DNA from: Saprospiraceae bacterium
Lineage (GTDB): Bacteria > Bacteroidota > Bacteroidia > Chitinophagales > Saprospiraceae
Length of the DNA: 64,000 bases
Reading direction: 5' to 3'
Assembly: GCA_958295895.1 (NCBI GenBank)
Contig: CATQHI010000008.1
Coordinates: 55,663-119,662, forward strand
In this document: positions 9,401 through 18,676 of the stretch, one piece after another
How the letters are laid out: each line of letters opens with the position of its first letter
How positions within the stretch are numbered: position 1 is the stretch's first letter
Program-made: the position numbers and the translations under genes
The notes under the pieces: generated by a model
What the model was told of the DNA's origin: nothing
Databases searched by the model: none
The model's input: only the letters and a program-made list of their open reading frames with translations

Positions 9401-9757
9401 ACGGCGGGCTCGGGCGGCGATCTGTTTCCCTACCTCTGGCGGCAGAATGGTCTCGGCCCCATGGTCGGTAAGCGGACCTGGGGCGGACTAGTCGGCGTAC
9501 TCGGCTTCCCGGAATTTATCGACGGGGGCTCCGTCACCGCCCCCAATGTCGCCTTTTGGGACAAGAACGGCTACCGCGTAGAAAACGAGGGCGTTGCTCC
9601 GGATATCGTGGTGGAGCAGTACCCGAAGGAGGTCATGGCGGGTCGCGACCCACAGTTGGAGCGGGCCATACAGGAGGTGCTGCGGCAACTGGAGGAGTCT
9701 CCGGTCGCACTACCGGAGCGGCCGGCATTTGAGACGCGGGGAAGTGCAAGGTTTTAA
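6476..9757 (+). CDS. Tricorn-type serine protease, S41 family, secreted
   Basis: A 1093-residue protein. A signal peptide ends at TAQ (residue 20). A WD40/PD40 beta-propeller region follows (about 30-350) with repeated FSPDGK-type strands, then a second propeller (about 350-520). After an acidic Glu/Gln-rich linker (about 545-585) come the C1, PDZ (about 760-850) and C2 peptidase domains. The likely nucleophile is Ser979 in DETAGSGGDLF. Tricorn trims peptides released by other proteases. The signal peptide puts this one in the periplasm or outside the cell, as in other Bacteroidota homologues. It stands as a single transcription unit. Confidence 0.92.
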   Translation: MTKLFTVLFLLICTAPLTAQTRLLSHPAISADHIAFAYAGDLWVAERDGSDPRRLTIGEGPETNPVFSPDGKTLAFTGAYDGNLDVYTVPVAGGIPRRLTWHPDPDEVQAFAPDGQSVLFTSKRYAFTNRFNQLYTIGLDGGRETPLNIPTAFQADYSADGSHIAYTPLGDRSSMWKNYRGGTVSRIWLFATADSSVVEIPKPETGSNDNFPQYLDGKVYFRSDRDGEYNLYVYDPAGERVEQLTEFTDFPVIGLRAGAGAIIFEQAGYLHVYDPATRQQQRLDITVNADILDVRPRYVTGGDNVRTAGVSPSGTRLVFDFRGEILTAPAEEGDVQNLTQTPGVHETYPAWSPDARTVAYFSDASGEYALHLSRLDRDRRRQVREVPLAGTGFYAHIHWAPDGKHLAFVDNGRNLYVLEVASGEVTKVDQDVLYYPGDYRDLFGSWSSDGRWMAYSKVTATNFERAYVYDVSTGQTHPITDPLVNTTEPTFDPSGKYLYLTASTDAGPVVNWFQQSSNDMQATNGIYLMTLQQEVESPFFHRNDTEELSEDEQYEAALEKEKAEEQTDQAEAETDTTATASKAVRIDFAGLENRIVHLPLPNGNYRNLASPTEGTLLFIASTDEESVVQQFSLEDRKATPLIPADWFEVTADGEKLFVGSFGRWGVTSLDGATLEDLKSPDEYGLAVKIDPPAEWRNVFDEMWRVNRDYFYDPNMHGVDWPAMMAKYEPFLADVKTSEDLYRVMEWMGSELGVGHHRFGSQGTPLREVETVPGGVLGADYEVANGRYRFSKIYGGLNWNEDLASPLTEPGVDVNVGDYLLAVNGQELSAEDNLFRLFERTAGTIVELRVGPNADGSNSRLERVTPIEDEYDLRNRDWVEGNLRKVNEATDGRVAYVYVPNTGGGGFEYFKRYFFPQVDKQAIIVDERFNGGGQIADYYIELLMRPYQNSWTYRYGQDQHAPVASIQGPKVLLIDETAGSGGDLFPYLWRQNGLGPMVGKRTWGGLVGVLGFPEFIDGGSVTAPNVAFWDKNGYRVENEGVAPDIVVEQYPKEVMAGRDPQLERAIQEVLRQLEESPVALPERPAFETRGSARF

Positions 9758-9761
9758 CCCA

Positions 9762-12230
9762 CTAAAACTGCTGATTTCCCTCCCCTTCCTTCTGGTCGTC
9801 GTTCCGCACCCGGCTACGGCGGTTTTGGGCGTTAAAGTCGACGGCTCCAAACTTATGGGTAAAGTTCACACCGAAACTGCGGAAGGGAATGGTAAAGGCA
9901 CTGTACTGCTCGAAGTCGCTACCGCGCAGCTCACTGGCAAAGACCTTGTCCTCGCTAAAGGGGGTAATGATGCGCAAGCCCACGCTGGTACGCTCGCTGA
10001 GGTCGTAGTTAAGGCCCACGCCGTAGAGACTGAAGGCGGGGTTGCTCCCCTGGAGGGTCTGCTGCTTGGCGCGGCCGAAGACGAAGAAGTCGGCCCGTAG
10101 CTTGTCGCTGAATTTGTAGCTGCCGCCGCCGTTGCCGCTGATTAGATCAGCCGAACGTTCCAGCTGCTCACCGCCGACGAAACCGGTGCCGTTATAGCGG
10201 CCGTAGTTGACGCTGGCACGAAGCTCCAGTTTTTTCCATACCGTGAAGGAGGTGAAAAAGTTAGCTCCGTAGGTATCGCTCTGGCCGATGTTGAGATAGG
10301 TAGTGGTACTGGCGATGCCCTCGTTACCTACACGAAGGAAAGATTCAATCAGGTCGTCGGTTTTACGGTAGTAGACCGAGCCATTGATCACTACGCCCTT
10401 AATGTAGGTATTGTAGGCCAGCTCGTACTGGTCGACGACCTCGGGCTGAAGGTCGGGATTACCGATCTGGAGGCTGTTAGGGTCGGAGATGGCCGTGAAG
10501 GGGTTGATGTAGAACAGACTCGGCCGCTGGATGCGCTGGTTGTAGCTGGCCTTTAGGTTGGAGAACTCACTTAGTTTACGACTCAGTATGATACTCGGTA
10601 GCAGGTTCTGGTAGCTATTCTCAAAACTCGGGTTCTCACTGCGAAAGTCACCGCCAATTTCTGTGGCTTCGTAACGGGCGCCGGCTACCAGTCCCCAGTT
10701 GTCCGAGATCGTCCAGTTGGCACTCAAGTAACCGGCGAAGACATCCTGATCGTAGAAGAACTTGTCGGTGAGTCGCGGGTCGTCCGAGAAGGTACCGCCA
10801 TCGTTGGGCTTGACCTGGGTACGGTAGTCGCTATCGATACGACGGATCACCGTTTTAAGGCCGGTTTCCAGTTTGAGTCGTTCGCCGGCGGGGTGGACGT
10901 AGTCGAGCTGGGCGGTGTACTCCAGGTTCAGCCCGTCGTTGTTGTTAATCAGGTCGCGCTGGTAGATGGGTAGCGCGCCGTTCTGATCGACGATGTTGTC
11001 GGTGTTGCTGTTCTGACCGCTGAGCTGGAAGGCCAGGATGAGTTCGCGGTCGGGCTGGTCGGGGAAGGTCTTGCGGTAGTCGAGGGTACCGTCAAAGCCG
11101 CTATTGGCGTTTTCGCTGTCGTTGAAGCGGGAGAAGGCTACCTCGTTTAGGGTGCGAAAATCTTGTAATAGGCCATTAGTTGTTCCCTCCTGGTTGCGGG
11201 CGAAGCGGTTGTAGCGGCCGCTCAGGTTGAGGCTATTGTAGGCGTTGAAGTCGTAAAAGGCTCCGACGTTCCCGTTGGCCCCGAAGAAGCCGGACTGGTT
11301 GACCCCATTTTGGTCCAGGGCGCGGATGACCTCGCCACCCGTCCCGAAATCCCTGCGCCGGAAGTCAATATTTGCATCCCGTTTCCAGCTCCAGAAGCCG
11401 TTCACTCCACCGTTGATACCGAAGCGACCGACTAGGGCATTGACGTTGAGGCCGAAGTTGTTCTGCCGCGTACCTACACTGCTATTGACGGTGCCGGTAA
11501 AGCCCTGGGCCTCCTTCTTTTTGGTGATGATGTTGATGATACCGCCCGAGCCCTCGCCGTCGTAGCGGGCCGAGGGGGTGGTAATCACCTCCACCGACTT
11601 GATCTGATCGCTCGGGATACTCTTCAGGGCATCGGCAACGCTGGTGGCGAAGATGGTTGAGGGCCGGCCGTTAATAAGGATCCGTAGGTTGGAGGAGCCA
11701 CGCAGACTCACGTTACCCTCCAGGTCCACACTCAGTAGCGGCACCTTACGCAGTACGTCGCTGGCGTCGCCACCCTGGTTCGTGGCGTCCTTTTCGGCGT
11801 TATATACCAGTTTATCGATGCGGTTTTCGACCAGACTGGCCTCCCCCGTCACCTCGACGCCCTCGAGCAGCACGGCATCACTGGCTAGCTGGATGGGGGC
11901 GAGCTCCAGGTCCGGACTCTTCTTCGTGGTTTTTACCTCCGCGACGAGCTGCTCGGTGTAGCCGATGAAGGTAGCCTTGATCTGATAATCGCCCACGGGC
12001 ACGTCGGTAAGTTTGAAGCTACCGTCGGGCTCGGTGAGGGTGCCGTTAATCTGGTTCTGTCCGTCGGCGCTCAGCAGTACGATCGTGGCGTACTCTACCG
12101 GCTCGCCGGTCTGCTGGTCGGTTACCGTACCCTTGATCGTGCCCTTGATGGCGGGTGGACCGCCGGCCCCGGGATACTGGGCAAAGAGCGTGGTAGAAAA
12201 CAGACAAAATACGAGGAGCAGTAAGCGCAT
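9762..12230 (-). CDS. TonB-dependent receptor-like outer-membrane protein
   Basis: About 822 residues from ATG 12230 (MRLLLLVFCLFSTTLFAQ signal peptide). An N-terminal carboxypeptidase-regulatory fold follows (GTIKGTVTDQQTGEPVEYATI), then a plug domain (LEGVEVTGEASLVENRIDKL, RILINGRP, YDGEGSGGIINIITKK), and then a beta-barrel of the OMP_b-brl_3 class ending in Phe. Receptors of this type take up siderophores, cobalamin or oligomers using TonB energy; the ligand is unknown. The longer frame to 12293 adds 21 residues with no signal character and was rejected. It is not obviously in an operon with the phosphoesterase gene, which is 128 bp away. Confidence 0.9.
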   Translation of the reverse strand: MRLLLLVFCLFSTTLFAQYPGAGGPPAIKGTIKGTVTDQQTGEPVEYATIVLLSADGQNQINGTLTEPDGSFKLTDVPVGDYQIKATFIGYTEQLVAEVKTTKKSPDLELAPIQLASDAVLLEGVEVTGEASLVENRIDKLVYNAEKDATNQGGDASDVLRKVPLLSVDLEGNVSLRGSSNLRILINGRPSTIFATSVADALKSIPSDQIKSVEVITTPSARYDGEGSGGIINIITKKKEAQGFTGTVNSSVGTRQNNFGLNVNALVGRFGINGGVNGFWSWKRDANIDFRRRDFGTGGEVIRALDQNGVNQSGFFGANGNVGAFYDFNAYNSLNLSGRYNRFARNQEGTTNGLLQDFRTLNEVAFSRFNDSENANSGFDGTLDYRKTFPDQPDRELILAFQLSGQNSNTDNIVDQNGALPIYQRDLINNNDGLNLEYTAQLDYVHPAGERLKLETGLKTVIRRIDSDYRTQVKPNDGGTFSDDPRLTDKFFYDQDVFAGYLSANWTISDNWGLVAGARYEATEIGGDFRSENPSFENSYQNLLPSIILSRKLSEFSNLKASYNQRIQRPSLFYINPFTAISDPNSLQIGNPDLQPEVVDQYELAYNTYIKGVVINGSVYYRKTDDLIESFLRVGNEGIASTTTYLNIGQSDTYGANFFTSFTVWKKLELRASVNYGRYNGTGFVGGEQLERSADLISGNGGGSYKFSDKLRADFFVFGRAKQQTLQGSNPAFSLYGVGLNYDLSERTSVGLRIITPFSEDKVFASELRGSDFEQYSAFTIPFRSFGVNFTHKFGAVDFNAQNRRSRVRNDDQKEGEGNQQF

Positions 12231-12358
12231 GGCTGAGTGGTTGGGAAGGTCGTCAGCATGACTGGTTAAGCGCGCTACATGTTTGCACTTCACCGATCCT
12301 TATCGACCAACACCCGCGAATAGTCTACGCTTAGGGTGGCCGGCTCCGGTCCGTACGC

Positions 12359-14788
12359 TCAGTCGTCCTCCTCCTCCTCCCCCACGCGAATGAAGGCCCC
12401 CCGCCGCGGCGCCGGCACCTCCGCATCCAGTCCGCGCACAGTGCGCCAGATGATGGCCGTAAAGAGCTCGTCCGGCACGGCGTCCTCGCGGCTCAGGTCG
12501 ATGCGCTCGGAAAGCTCCGAGAGCTCATTTTGCGCCACGTTTTCCTCATCCAGGTCCACGTTGGCCGGGCGTGCCCGGTAGGGCGTCCCATCGGCCGTGG
12601 GCTGAAAGCAGGCGAAGAAGGGAGTGGCCGCCGCGTCGTACTGGCTCATCGGTGGCATGCCCAGGATCAGCTCCATGGTCCGCAGCGCGCCGGCCGTGGA
12701 GTACATGGTGGATTCTACGTGGCCCCTACGCGTATAGGGGCTGGCTACCAGCATGAGCGAGCGGTGGGCGTCGACGTGGTCCGGGCCGTTCTGGGCGTCG
12801 TCCTCGGTAATGAAGACCACCGATTCCCTCCAGATCGGGCTCTGCGACAAATGCTCCACAAAGAGGCCGATGGCCAGGTCGTTATCCGCCACCATGGCCG
12901 CCGGCGTCGGATTGCCTATCCGGGCCCCCGCCGTATGATCGTTGCCAAAGCGTACGGTATTGAAGCGGGGCACGGCGTCAATGGCCAGCAGGGAATCGAA
13001 ATCGGCCTCCCAGCGCCCGTACCGCAGGGTATCGCGGATGCCCAGGTTATAGCCGGGAAAGGTAGTAGCCATGTGCCCCTCCAGACTCTCTAAGTAGGTT
13101 TGATTGAGGTTAGCAAATTCGCCGTAGGTACGGTAGCTGATGCCCGCCCGCCGGCAGTGGTCCCAGATGTAACCCTTCTTGGGGTAGGAAATCTCACGGC
13201 TCCCCTCGTAGTCGTAGCTCCCCCCGCGGCGGCCGTAGCTGGTGGGCCAGGTCTTTTCGGTATAGTCGGTGGCGTAAGCGGCCGTGCTCCAGTTGTGCCC
13301 GTCGGCACTCACCTCGGCATCAACGTAGTAGTTGTCGAGTAGCACGAACTCGGTGGCCAGGGCGTGGTGATTGGGCGTCACGCTGTCCGGGAAGATGCAG
13401 AGGCTCGCCTCCCCGTTGCCCTGGGGCAGGTCGCCGAGCACCTGGTCGTAGGTCCGGTTCTCCTTGATGATGTAGAACACGTACTTAATGGGCGAGTCCT
13501 CCCCCACCCTACGCGGTATCGGGCCCCCGTCGACCCCGGCGGCCAGCTCCTGCTTCTCCTTCGTGTAGGGGGTATTGCCGTAGACCAGGTCGGTAAGCCC
13601 CCGCAGCTCCTCCTCGTCGGGCACCGGCTGTATGCCCAGCGTACCGGTAAACATGCGGGCGATGTACTCCGTCTCCTCCGTGCGGGAGGTGTAGGGGTTT
13701 GGGCCGTCGGGATTTGCGTAAGACCCCAGCCCCTTCGCATTGGCTACCAGTAACTCATCACCCGCCACGCGCACCGTGGTGGGGTACCAACCGGTAGGAA
13801 TGAAGCCCTCCGATTCCGATCGGCCAGCCTCCGCCACGTCGAATACCGCCAGGCAGTTGTTATCGGCGTTGGCGGCGTAGAGCATCTCTCCGTCGGCCGA
13901 GATTGCCAGGCTGTTGGTGGTACTACCCGTCGGCGCGTCGGGGTACAGTGCGCAGTTCAGTTGCTCGGAGACCGTAGTGGTACGGAGGTCTACAACCGCC
14001 ACCGCATTCTCGTCGCTACAGGCTACGAACAGCCGATCGTCCACGGGGTGGCGCAGCAGATCGTTGGGGTGGTAACCGACCGTCACCCGCGTGGTCACCC
14101 GCAGCTCGTCGGGATCGATGATGGCCACCGCCTCGTCGTCCCAGAGCGATACGTAGAGCTCGTCCCGCCGTGCGTCGTACAGGCAGGTATAGGCCGAGGC
14201 CCGCAGCGGTGTTCGTTCGATATCTTTTGTGCCCAGGTCGATGGTGTAAAGACTGCTGTCCCGCTTCGTCACCGCGTAGAGTCGGTTGCGCCCCTCGTCC
14301 AGACTCAGCCCCGCCAGCGAGGCCACCCCATCCGGCCAGGGCTGCTTCACGGCGATGGAGTCGATCAGCGTGAGGCGATCATCCTCGATCTCGACCACCC
14401 AGATTTTATTCGTTTCGCCGCCCGAGGCGTAGAGGCGGTTCCCATCGGCGGTAAGGGCCAGTCCTAGCCAGCCGGCGGGGATTTCCAGCGTCGAAAGCGT
14501 CGTACGACCGGCCACGTCGATCCACTGCAGGGTATGGGTGCTCTGCCCGTTGTTGGTCACGGCCAGGCGGCTGCGGTCGGCGTTCAGTACGGCGTGTAGC
14601 GGCAGGTCGCCGAGCGTGAGCTGCGTCTCCGGGGGCGTGAGGCTCCACCCATTGGGCAGATTAGTCCGGTCTACCTTGGGCGCAAGGTCATCGGCCTCCG
14701 GGGCGGGGTCGCAGGTGCAGAGGGTAGCGAGCAGCACCAGTCCACTGAGTAGGCCAAGGTATGCAGGTCGGAATCGAAGATGCGACAT
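12359..14788 (-). CDS. YVTN beta-propeller/phosphoesterase lipoprotein
   Basis: About 809 residues from ATG 14788. The N-terminus is a lipoprotein-type signal ending ATLCTC. A seven-bladed YVTN-like propeller covers about residues 50-350. An alkaline-phosphatase-superfamily phosphoesterase domain follows (about 410-720), with IIKENRTYDQVLGDL, a metal-site VFITEDDAQNGPDHVDAHRS and conserved NHHALA. The domain order is known for cell-surface phosphoesterases; the substrate is not known. It starts 14 bp after the TonB receptor gene ends, so the two are almost surely one operon. The 17-bp motif encodes its CTCDPAP segment. A longer frame to 14845 would overlap the receptor gene. Confidence 0.88.
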   Translation of the reverse strand: MSHLRFRPAYLGLLSGLVLLATLCTCDPAPEADDLAPKVDRTNLPNGWSLTPPETQLTLGDLPLHAVLNADRSRLAVTNNGQSTHTLQWIDVAGRTTLSTLEIPAGWLGLALTADGNRLYASGGETNKIWVVEIEDDRLTLIDSIAVKQPWPDGVASLAGLSLDEGRNRLYAVTKRDSSLYTIDLGTKDIERTPLRASAYTCLYDARRDELYVSLWDDEAVAIIDPDELRVTTRVTVGYHPNDLLRHPVDDRLFVACSDENAVAVVDLRTTTVSEQLNCALYPDAPTGSTTNSLAISADGEMLYAANADNNCLAVFDVAEAGRSESEGFIPTGWYPTTVRVAGDELLVANAKGLGSYANPDGPNPYTSRTEETEYIARMFTGTLGIQPVPDEEELRGLTDLVYGNTPYTKEKQELAAGVDGGPIPRRVGEDSPIKYVFYIIKENRTYDQVLGDLPQGNGEASLCIFPDSVTPNHHALATEFVLLDNYYVDAEVSADGHNWSTAAYATDYTEKTWPTSYGRRGGSYDYEGSREISYPKKGYIWDHCRRAGISYRTYGEFANLNQTYLESLEGHMATTFPGYNLGIRDTLRYGRWEADFDSLLAIDAVPRFNTVRFGNDHTAGARIGNPTPAAMVADNDLAIGLFVEHLSQSPIWRESVVFITEDDAQNGPDHVDAHRSLMLVASPYTRRGHVESTMYSTAGALRTMELILGMPPMSQYDAAATPFFACFQPTADGTPYRARPANVDLDEENVAQNELSELSERIDLSREDAVPDELFTAIIWRTVRGLDAEVPAPRRGAFIRVGEEEEDD
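14702..14718 (-). repeat. 17-bp dispersed motif, one mismatch, coding
   Basis: GCACCTGCGACCCCGCC in sense orientation inside the phosphoesterase gene, encoding the residues right at the predicted lipobox. Confidence 0.75.
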
Positions 14789-14802
14789 AGGCGGGGAAGG
14801 TA

Positions 14803-17800
14803 CTACTGGTTGAAGGTATACCGAATCCCCAACTGCAGCCGCCACGGCGTTCCATTGATCGGCTCGGTGGCTACCCCGGAGTTGACGCCGTAAACGTAGG
14901 ACTGGGTCTCGCGGTCGAAACCCGTGATGCGCATCAGGCGGTTTTCGCTGCCGTAGTTATTGGTACGCCCCCAGTCCTTGTTGAGCAGGTTGGCGAAGTT
15001 GAATACGTCGGCGGTCAATTCCAGACCGTGCTTGAGGCGGGGCAGGGTTAGCTTATAGGCTCCACGCAGGTCGATGGTGGCCCGCCAGGGAGACTTGCCG
15101 CCGTTGCGGGCCGCAAAGGTGCCGAAACTCTCGCGGAGATACTCCTTGTAGTGATCGGGCACCGCGGGGTCGGCAAGGATCTCGTTGTAGGAAGTGCGAA
15201 TATCCTCGGGTGTATTCGGATCGGCCGGATCGTAAATGTAGGCCACGTCGTTGCGCAGGTTAAAGTCGCCGTTGGCGCTGCGGTTGCTATTGACGGTAAA
15301 GCCGTAGGGGTCACTGCCGGAGCCAATGACGGTGAAGCCAAGGTTGAGGCCCTTCCAACTGGGGGTAGAGCCGTTGACGACCAGTTTGTGATTGAAGTTA
15401 TTGTCCGAAATGCCCCAGTTGAGGGCGCGGGGATCGCCGGTGACGGGCAGGAAGGTGGAGGTGTTGGCCACGCAGCAGTTGTAGCTCGAATTATCGCGGG
15501 CCCGGTTGAAGGTGAAGGCGGCGTTGAGGTAGCCGTCTTCGCCGACCCGGGCGGTGCCCTCGAGGATCACGGCGTACTGGTTGAGCTCGCCGTCGGAGGT
15601 CAGAAGTAGGGTACGGCCGATGCGGTCGGAGATGCGGCTTTCCGTCCAGTCGGTGTTACCGTTGTCCTGTACGGTTTCTACGGGTACGAACACCGGGCGG
15701 CCATCGCTAGCGGACACGAAGTAGGGGTCTTCCACGAGGTTAGCCTCCTGGTAGGTATAGTTGTTGACGGTGCGGCTGGCCAGGAAATTGACCCCCAGGC
15801 TGTACCGGTTGCCGAATAGGTGGGTGTAGTTGAGGTTCCCCTTGAAGATAGTGGGCACCTGGAAGTCGTCGCTCACGGCATTGATCGTCGAGAAGGGGGT
15901 CTGGCCCGCCGGCACGCCGGGTACACTACTGGGGTCCTCGCGGTAGGCGGGGAAGTTGGGAGCGGGCACCTCCTCGCCGCTCACGTCGATGGCACCGAGT
16001 AGTACGCCACTGTTCTGGATGTTGTTGACCTGGGCGTAGTAGTGCGGCTGGGAGCTGAATACCCCACCGCCGAGCCGGATAATATCGCTGCTGCGGCCAC
16101 CGACGTCGTAGGTGAGTTGGAAGCGGGGCTGGATGTTGTTCCAGTCGGAAGGCTTATTGTCCGTGCGGATGCCGAGGTCGGCAAAGACCACCTCGTTGAA
16201 ATCGGCAGCTTTGGAAAACACCGTGGCATCCCACCGCAGGCCGAAAGTGGCACTGAGGTGCTGAATCGGATCGAACTGTACCTGGCCGAAGAGGCTCAGG
16301 TCGATGACGGTCTGCTCGACGAGAGGTAGTCCCTGCAGCGGCACCTCCCGGGCGTAGCGCGAGGGATTCAGGGCCTCAAAGTCATCCAGGCTGGCGAAGA
16401 AGAAGCGGCCGTTCTGCTCGTTGCTCAGAAGGGTCTTGAGGCGGGTGACCATGTTGTCGGTGCCGAAGGTGAAATTGTAGCGGCCCTTACTCAGGTAGGT
16501 GGTATTGGTGAGCTGCAGCATATTCTCCCGGTTGGTCTCGGGGGTGAAGCGCTGGCCGCCGAGCTGGACGTCAATGCTACGCTCCGAGCCGTTGGGTAGC
16601 ACCGAGTTGACGTTGACGATGGCCCGGGGGATGTTAGCTGCGGGGAGTTGGCTGCTGGGTACGAAGGCCCGTTCGGCGTGCTGGTATTGTAGTTTGAATT
16701 CGTTGAGCAGGGTGGGCGAGAAGGTGGTACGCAGACTGAGCAGGGTGCTGTTCTCTTGGGAAGAAAAGTCGGAGCGCGACTCGGCCAGCTCGATGTTGCT
16801 GTTGTCCCCGACGCTGAAGGGATCGTCCCACTTGTTGAAGTTGTTGCGTAGGGTCAGGGTGTTCTTATCGTTGATCTGCCAGTCGAGGCGGGCAAACCAG
16901 GTATTGGCGGTGGTCTTGGTGCTAAACTGACCGACCTGCTGGGCATCGCTCACCCCATACCGGCGGCGGGCAATGTCCTGAAAGCGGTCGAGATTGGCAC
17001 GGGTAATGCCGATGCGGTTCTCATCGTCCTCGGTTTGCAGGTCAGCGATAAAAACGGGCTCGCCGGCGTCCTGCCGTTCGTAGACGGTGTAGAAGAAGAG
17101 CTTATTCTCGATCAAAGGGCCGCCCACGCTCAGGCCGTACTGGGAGGTATAGAAGTCGGCCGTACGCTCGTTGCCGCGGATGTCGTACCTGCTCTGGAGG
17201 GCATCGTTGCGGTGAAAGAAAAAGGCGCTGCCGGCGAATTCATTGGTACCCGACTTCGTGGTCGCGCTGATGGAGCCACCGCCCTGCCGCCCCTCAGTGA
17301 CGTCGTAGTTATTAGTGCTGACCTCGAATTCCCGCACGGCCTCCTGGCTGATGGTATAGGGCCCGCGGCCGATCTCGCCGGCCGTGAGCTGGTTGCGGGC
17401 GTTGACCCCGTCAATCGTCACGTTGGTGGAGGTACGCCGCTGCCCGCCCAGGTTGATGCCGCCGCCGCCCTGCAGGGGGGAGAGGCTGGTTAGGCGGGTG
17501 AAGTTGCGCCCCTCGGTGGGTAGGTTACGGATTTGCTGGGAGCTGATCTCGGTACTCGACCCGATCTGATTGATGCGATTGCGCAGGTCGTTGCCGGAAA
17601 CGACGATGAGGGCGAGCTCGCTGGCCGCCTGACCGATGGTGAAGTCGACACGGAGGTTATCGCCCTGATTGACGGTGTACCCCGAGCGGGTCGTGGGCCC
17701 GTAGCCTACGTAGGTCACGGTCACATCATAGGGCCCACCCAGCGGAACCTGCTGGATGAGGTAGGAGCCATCCACATTAGTAACGGTAGCGGAAGTGAAC

Positions 17801-17970
17801 CCGGTGGCGGTATTGGTGATCATGACCGTAGCCCCGATGAGACTTTCACCGGCCTCCTCGACTACCGTGCCGGAGATGGAGGCGTTCGTAGCCTGGCCGG
17901 CTAGATGCAGCGCGGGGAAAACCAGGAGGGCAAACAGTAAAATACGCAGGGTAGAAAGGCTAAATCTCAT
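14803..17970 (-). CDS. TonB-dependent receptor, Oar-like
   Basis: About 1055 residues from ATG 17970 (signal peptide ending HLAGQ). It has a carboxypeptidase-regulatory N-domain (ASISGTVVEEAGESLIGATV), a plug with IDGVNARNQLTAGEIGRGPY and EGRQGGGSISATTKSGTNEF, and a large barrel ending RYTFNQ. The plug pattern with a Thr/Asn-rich ATTKSGTN signature is that of Oar-type receptors. It is the promoter-proximal gene of an operon with the phosphoesterase lipoprotein, so uptake of a product of that enzyme is a reasonable inference. A TAGTTTTG box lies 20 nt upstream of the start. Confidence 0.92.
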   Translation of the reverse strand: MRFSLSTLRILLFALLVFPALHLAGQATNASISGTVVEEAGESLIGATVMITNTATGFTSATVTNVDGSYLIQQVPLGGPYDVTVTYVGYGPTTRSGYTVNQGDNLRVDFTIGQAASELALIVVSGNDLRNRINQIGSSTEISSQQIRNLPTEGRNFTRLTSLSPLQGGGGINLGGQRRTSTNVTIDGVNARNQLTAGEIGRGPYTISQEAVREFEVSTNNYDVTEGRQGGGSISATTKSGTNEFAGSAFFFHRNDALQSRYDIRGNERTADFYTSQYGLSVGGPLIENKLFFYTVYERQDAGEPVFIADLQTEDDENRIGITRANLDRFQDIARRRYGVSDAQQVGQFSTKTTANTWFARLDWQINDKNTLTLRNNFNKWDDPFSVGDNSNIELAESRSDFSSQENSTLLSLRTTFSPTLLNEFKLQYQHAERAFVPSSQLPAANIPRAIVNVNSVLPNGSERSIDVQLGGQRFTPETNRENMLQLTNTTYLSKGRYNFTFGTDNMVTRLKTLLSNEQNGRFFFASLDDFEALNPSRYAREVPLQGLPLVEQTVIDLSLFGQVQFDPIQHLSATFGLRWDATVFSKAADFNEVVFADLGIRTDNKPSDWNNIQPRFQLTYDVGGRSSDIIRLGGGVFSSQPHYYAQVNNIQNSGVLLGAIDVSGEEVPAPNFPAYREDPSSVPGVPAGQTPFSTINAVSDDFQVPTIFKGNLNYTHLFGNRYSLGVNFLASRTVNNYTYQEANLVEDPYFVSASDGRPVFVPVETVQDNGNTDWTESRISDRIGRTLLLTSDGELNQYAVILEGTARVGEDGYLNAAFTFNRARDNSSYNCCVANTSTFLPVTGDPRALNWGISDNNFNHKLVVNGSTPSWKGLNLGFTVIGSGSDPYGFTVNSNRSANGDFNLRNDVAYIYDPADPNTPEDIRTSYNEILADPAVPDHYKEYLRESFGTFAARNGGKSPWRATIDLRGAYKLTLPRLKHGLELTADVFNFANLLNKDWGRTNNYGSENRLMRITGFDRETQSYVYGVNSGVATEPINGTPWRLQLGIRYTFNQ

Positions 17971-17990
17971 AACGTAGCGGTTGATTACCG

Positions 17991-17998
17991 CAAAACTA
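17991..17998 (-). promoter_or_regulatory. Promoter -7 box TAGTTTTG of the receptor operon
   Basis: Exact TAnnTTTG match on the minus strand, 20 nt before ATG 17970. A small CGGT/ACCG hairpin lies between box and start. Confidence 0.55.
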
Positions 17999-18124
17999 CC
18001 GGGCCTCCGGACCGGCGGAATGTTCGTTTTTAACACCGGCACGTACCGGGCAGCAGGCTTTACCGAATGTTAATCCGCCGGGCCGGCTAGGTAGCATTCG
18101 CTTAACCCCGCTGCGGACCTGGCT

Positions 18125-18676
18125 TTACATGTGCCGCAGGAGGCGAGCCACCGTCTGGCGCGTTAACCCGGTGAGACCGGCCAGATCGGACTGGGTGAGT
18201 AGATCACGGGCGTCCTCCGTCTCACCGCCGATCTCGGCCAGTACCAGCCGGAGCCGTTCCGCGGGGCTGTGGGCGCTGATGCGAAACAACCGCGCCTCCG
18301 TCCGCGCCCAGCGCCGTACCATCAGTCGGGCGAACCATTCGTGCACCCGGGAGTAAGTGGTGAGCAACTCCTTGAACTGCCGTAAGTCGAAAGCCTGTAC
18401 CGTAACGGGGGTGAGCGTGCGCACGAACTCCTGAAAGCCGTCGCTATTCCCCAGGTACTTGAGGTTACCGAAAAAGTCGCCCGGCCCGGCCGTATCGTAC
18501 ACGACCTCGCGGCCCTCGGGGTCGTAACCGCCGATCTTGACCGCGCCGCTGCGTAGGATGAACACGGATTCCATACGGTCCGCCGGTCGGTACACATAAG
18601 CTCCCTTGCGGAAGTAGAGCTCGCGGGCCAGCGCGGGGAGTGGTAGCGGCAGCCGATGGTCAGGGGCTAGTGGCAT
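18125..18676 (-). CDS. Crp/Fnr-family transcription regulator
   Basis: A 183-residue protein with a cyclic-nucleotide-binding-type beta-roll (about residues 15-105) and a dimerisation helix. The helix-turn-helix is LLTQSDLAGLTGLTRQTVARLLRHM at the very C-terminus. The family normally continues past the recognition helix into a beta-wing (about 20-30 residues), which is missing here: the stop comes directly after the helix. No iron-sulfur cysteines are present. The gene is divergent from the nitroreductase gene with about 120 bp between them, so regulation of that gene is possible but unproven. Confidence 0.85.
   Translation of the reverse strand: MPLAPDHRLPLPLPALARELYFRKGAYVYRPADRMESVFILRSGAVKIGGYDPEGREVVYDTAGPGDFFGNLKYLGNSDGFQEFVRTLTPVTVQAFDLRQFKELLTTYSRVHEWFARLMVRRWARTEARLFRISAHSPAERLRLVLAEIGGETEDARDLLTQSDLAGLTGLTRQTVARLLRHM

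Noticed and set aside
9594..10100. Plus-strand ORF of 168 codons after the tricorn gene
   Set aside because: It lies antisense to the C-terminal barrel of the TonB-receptor gene, has low-complexity composition and matches no family.
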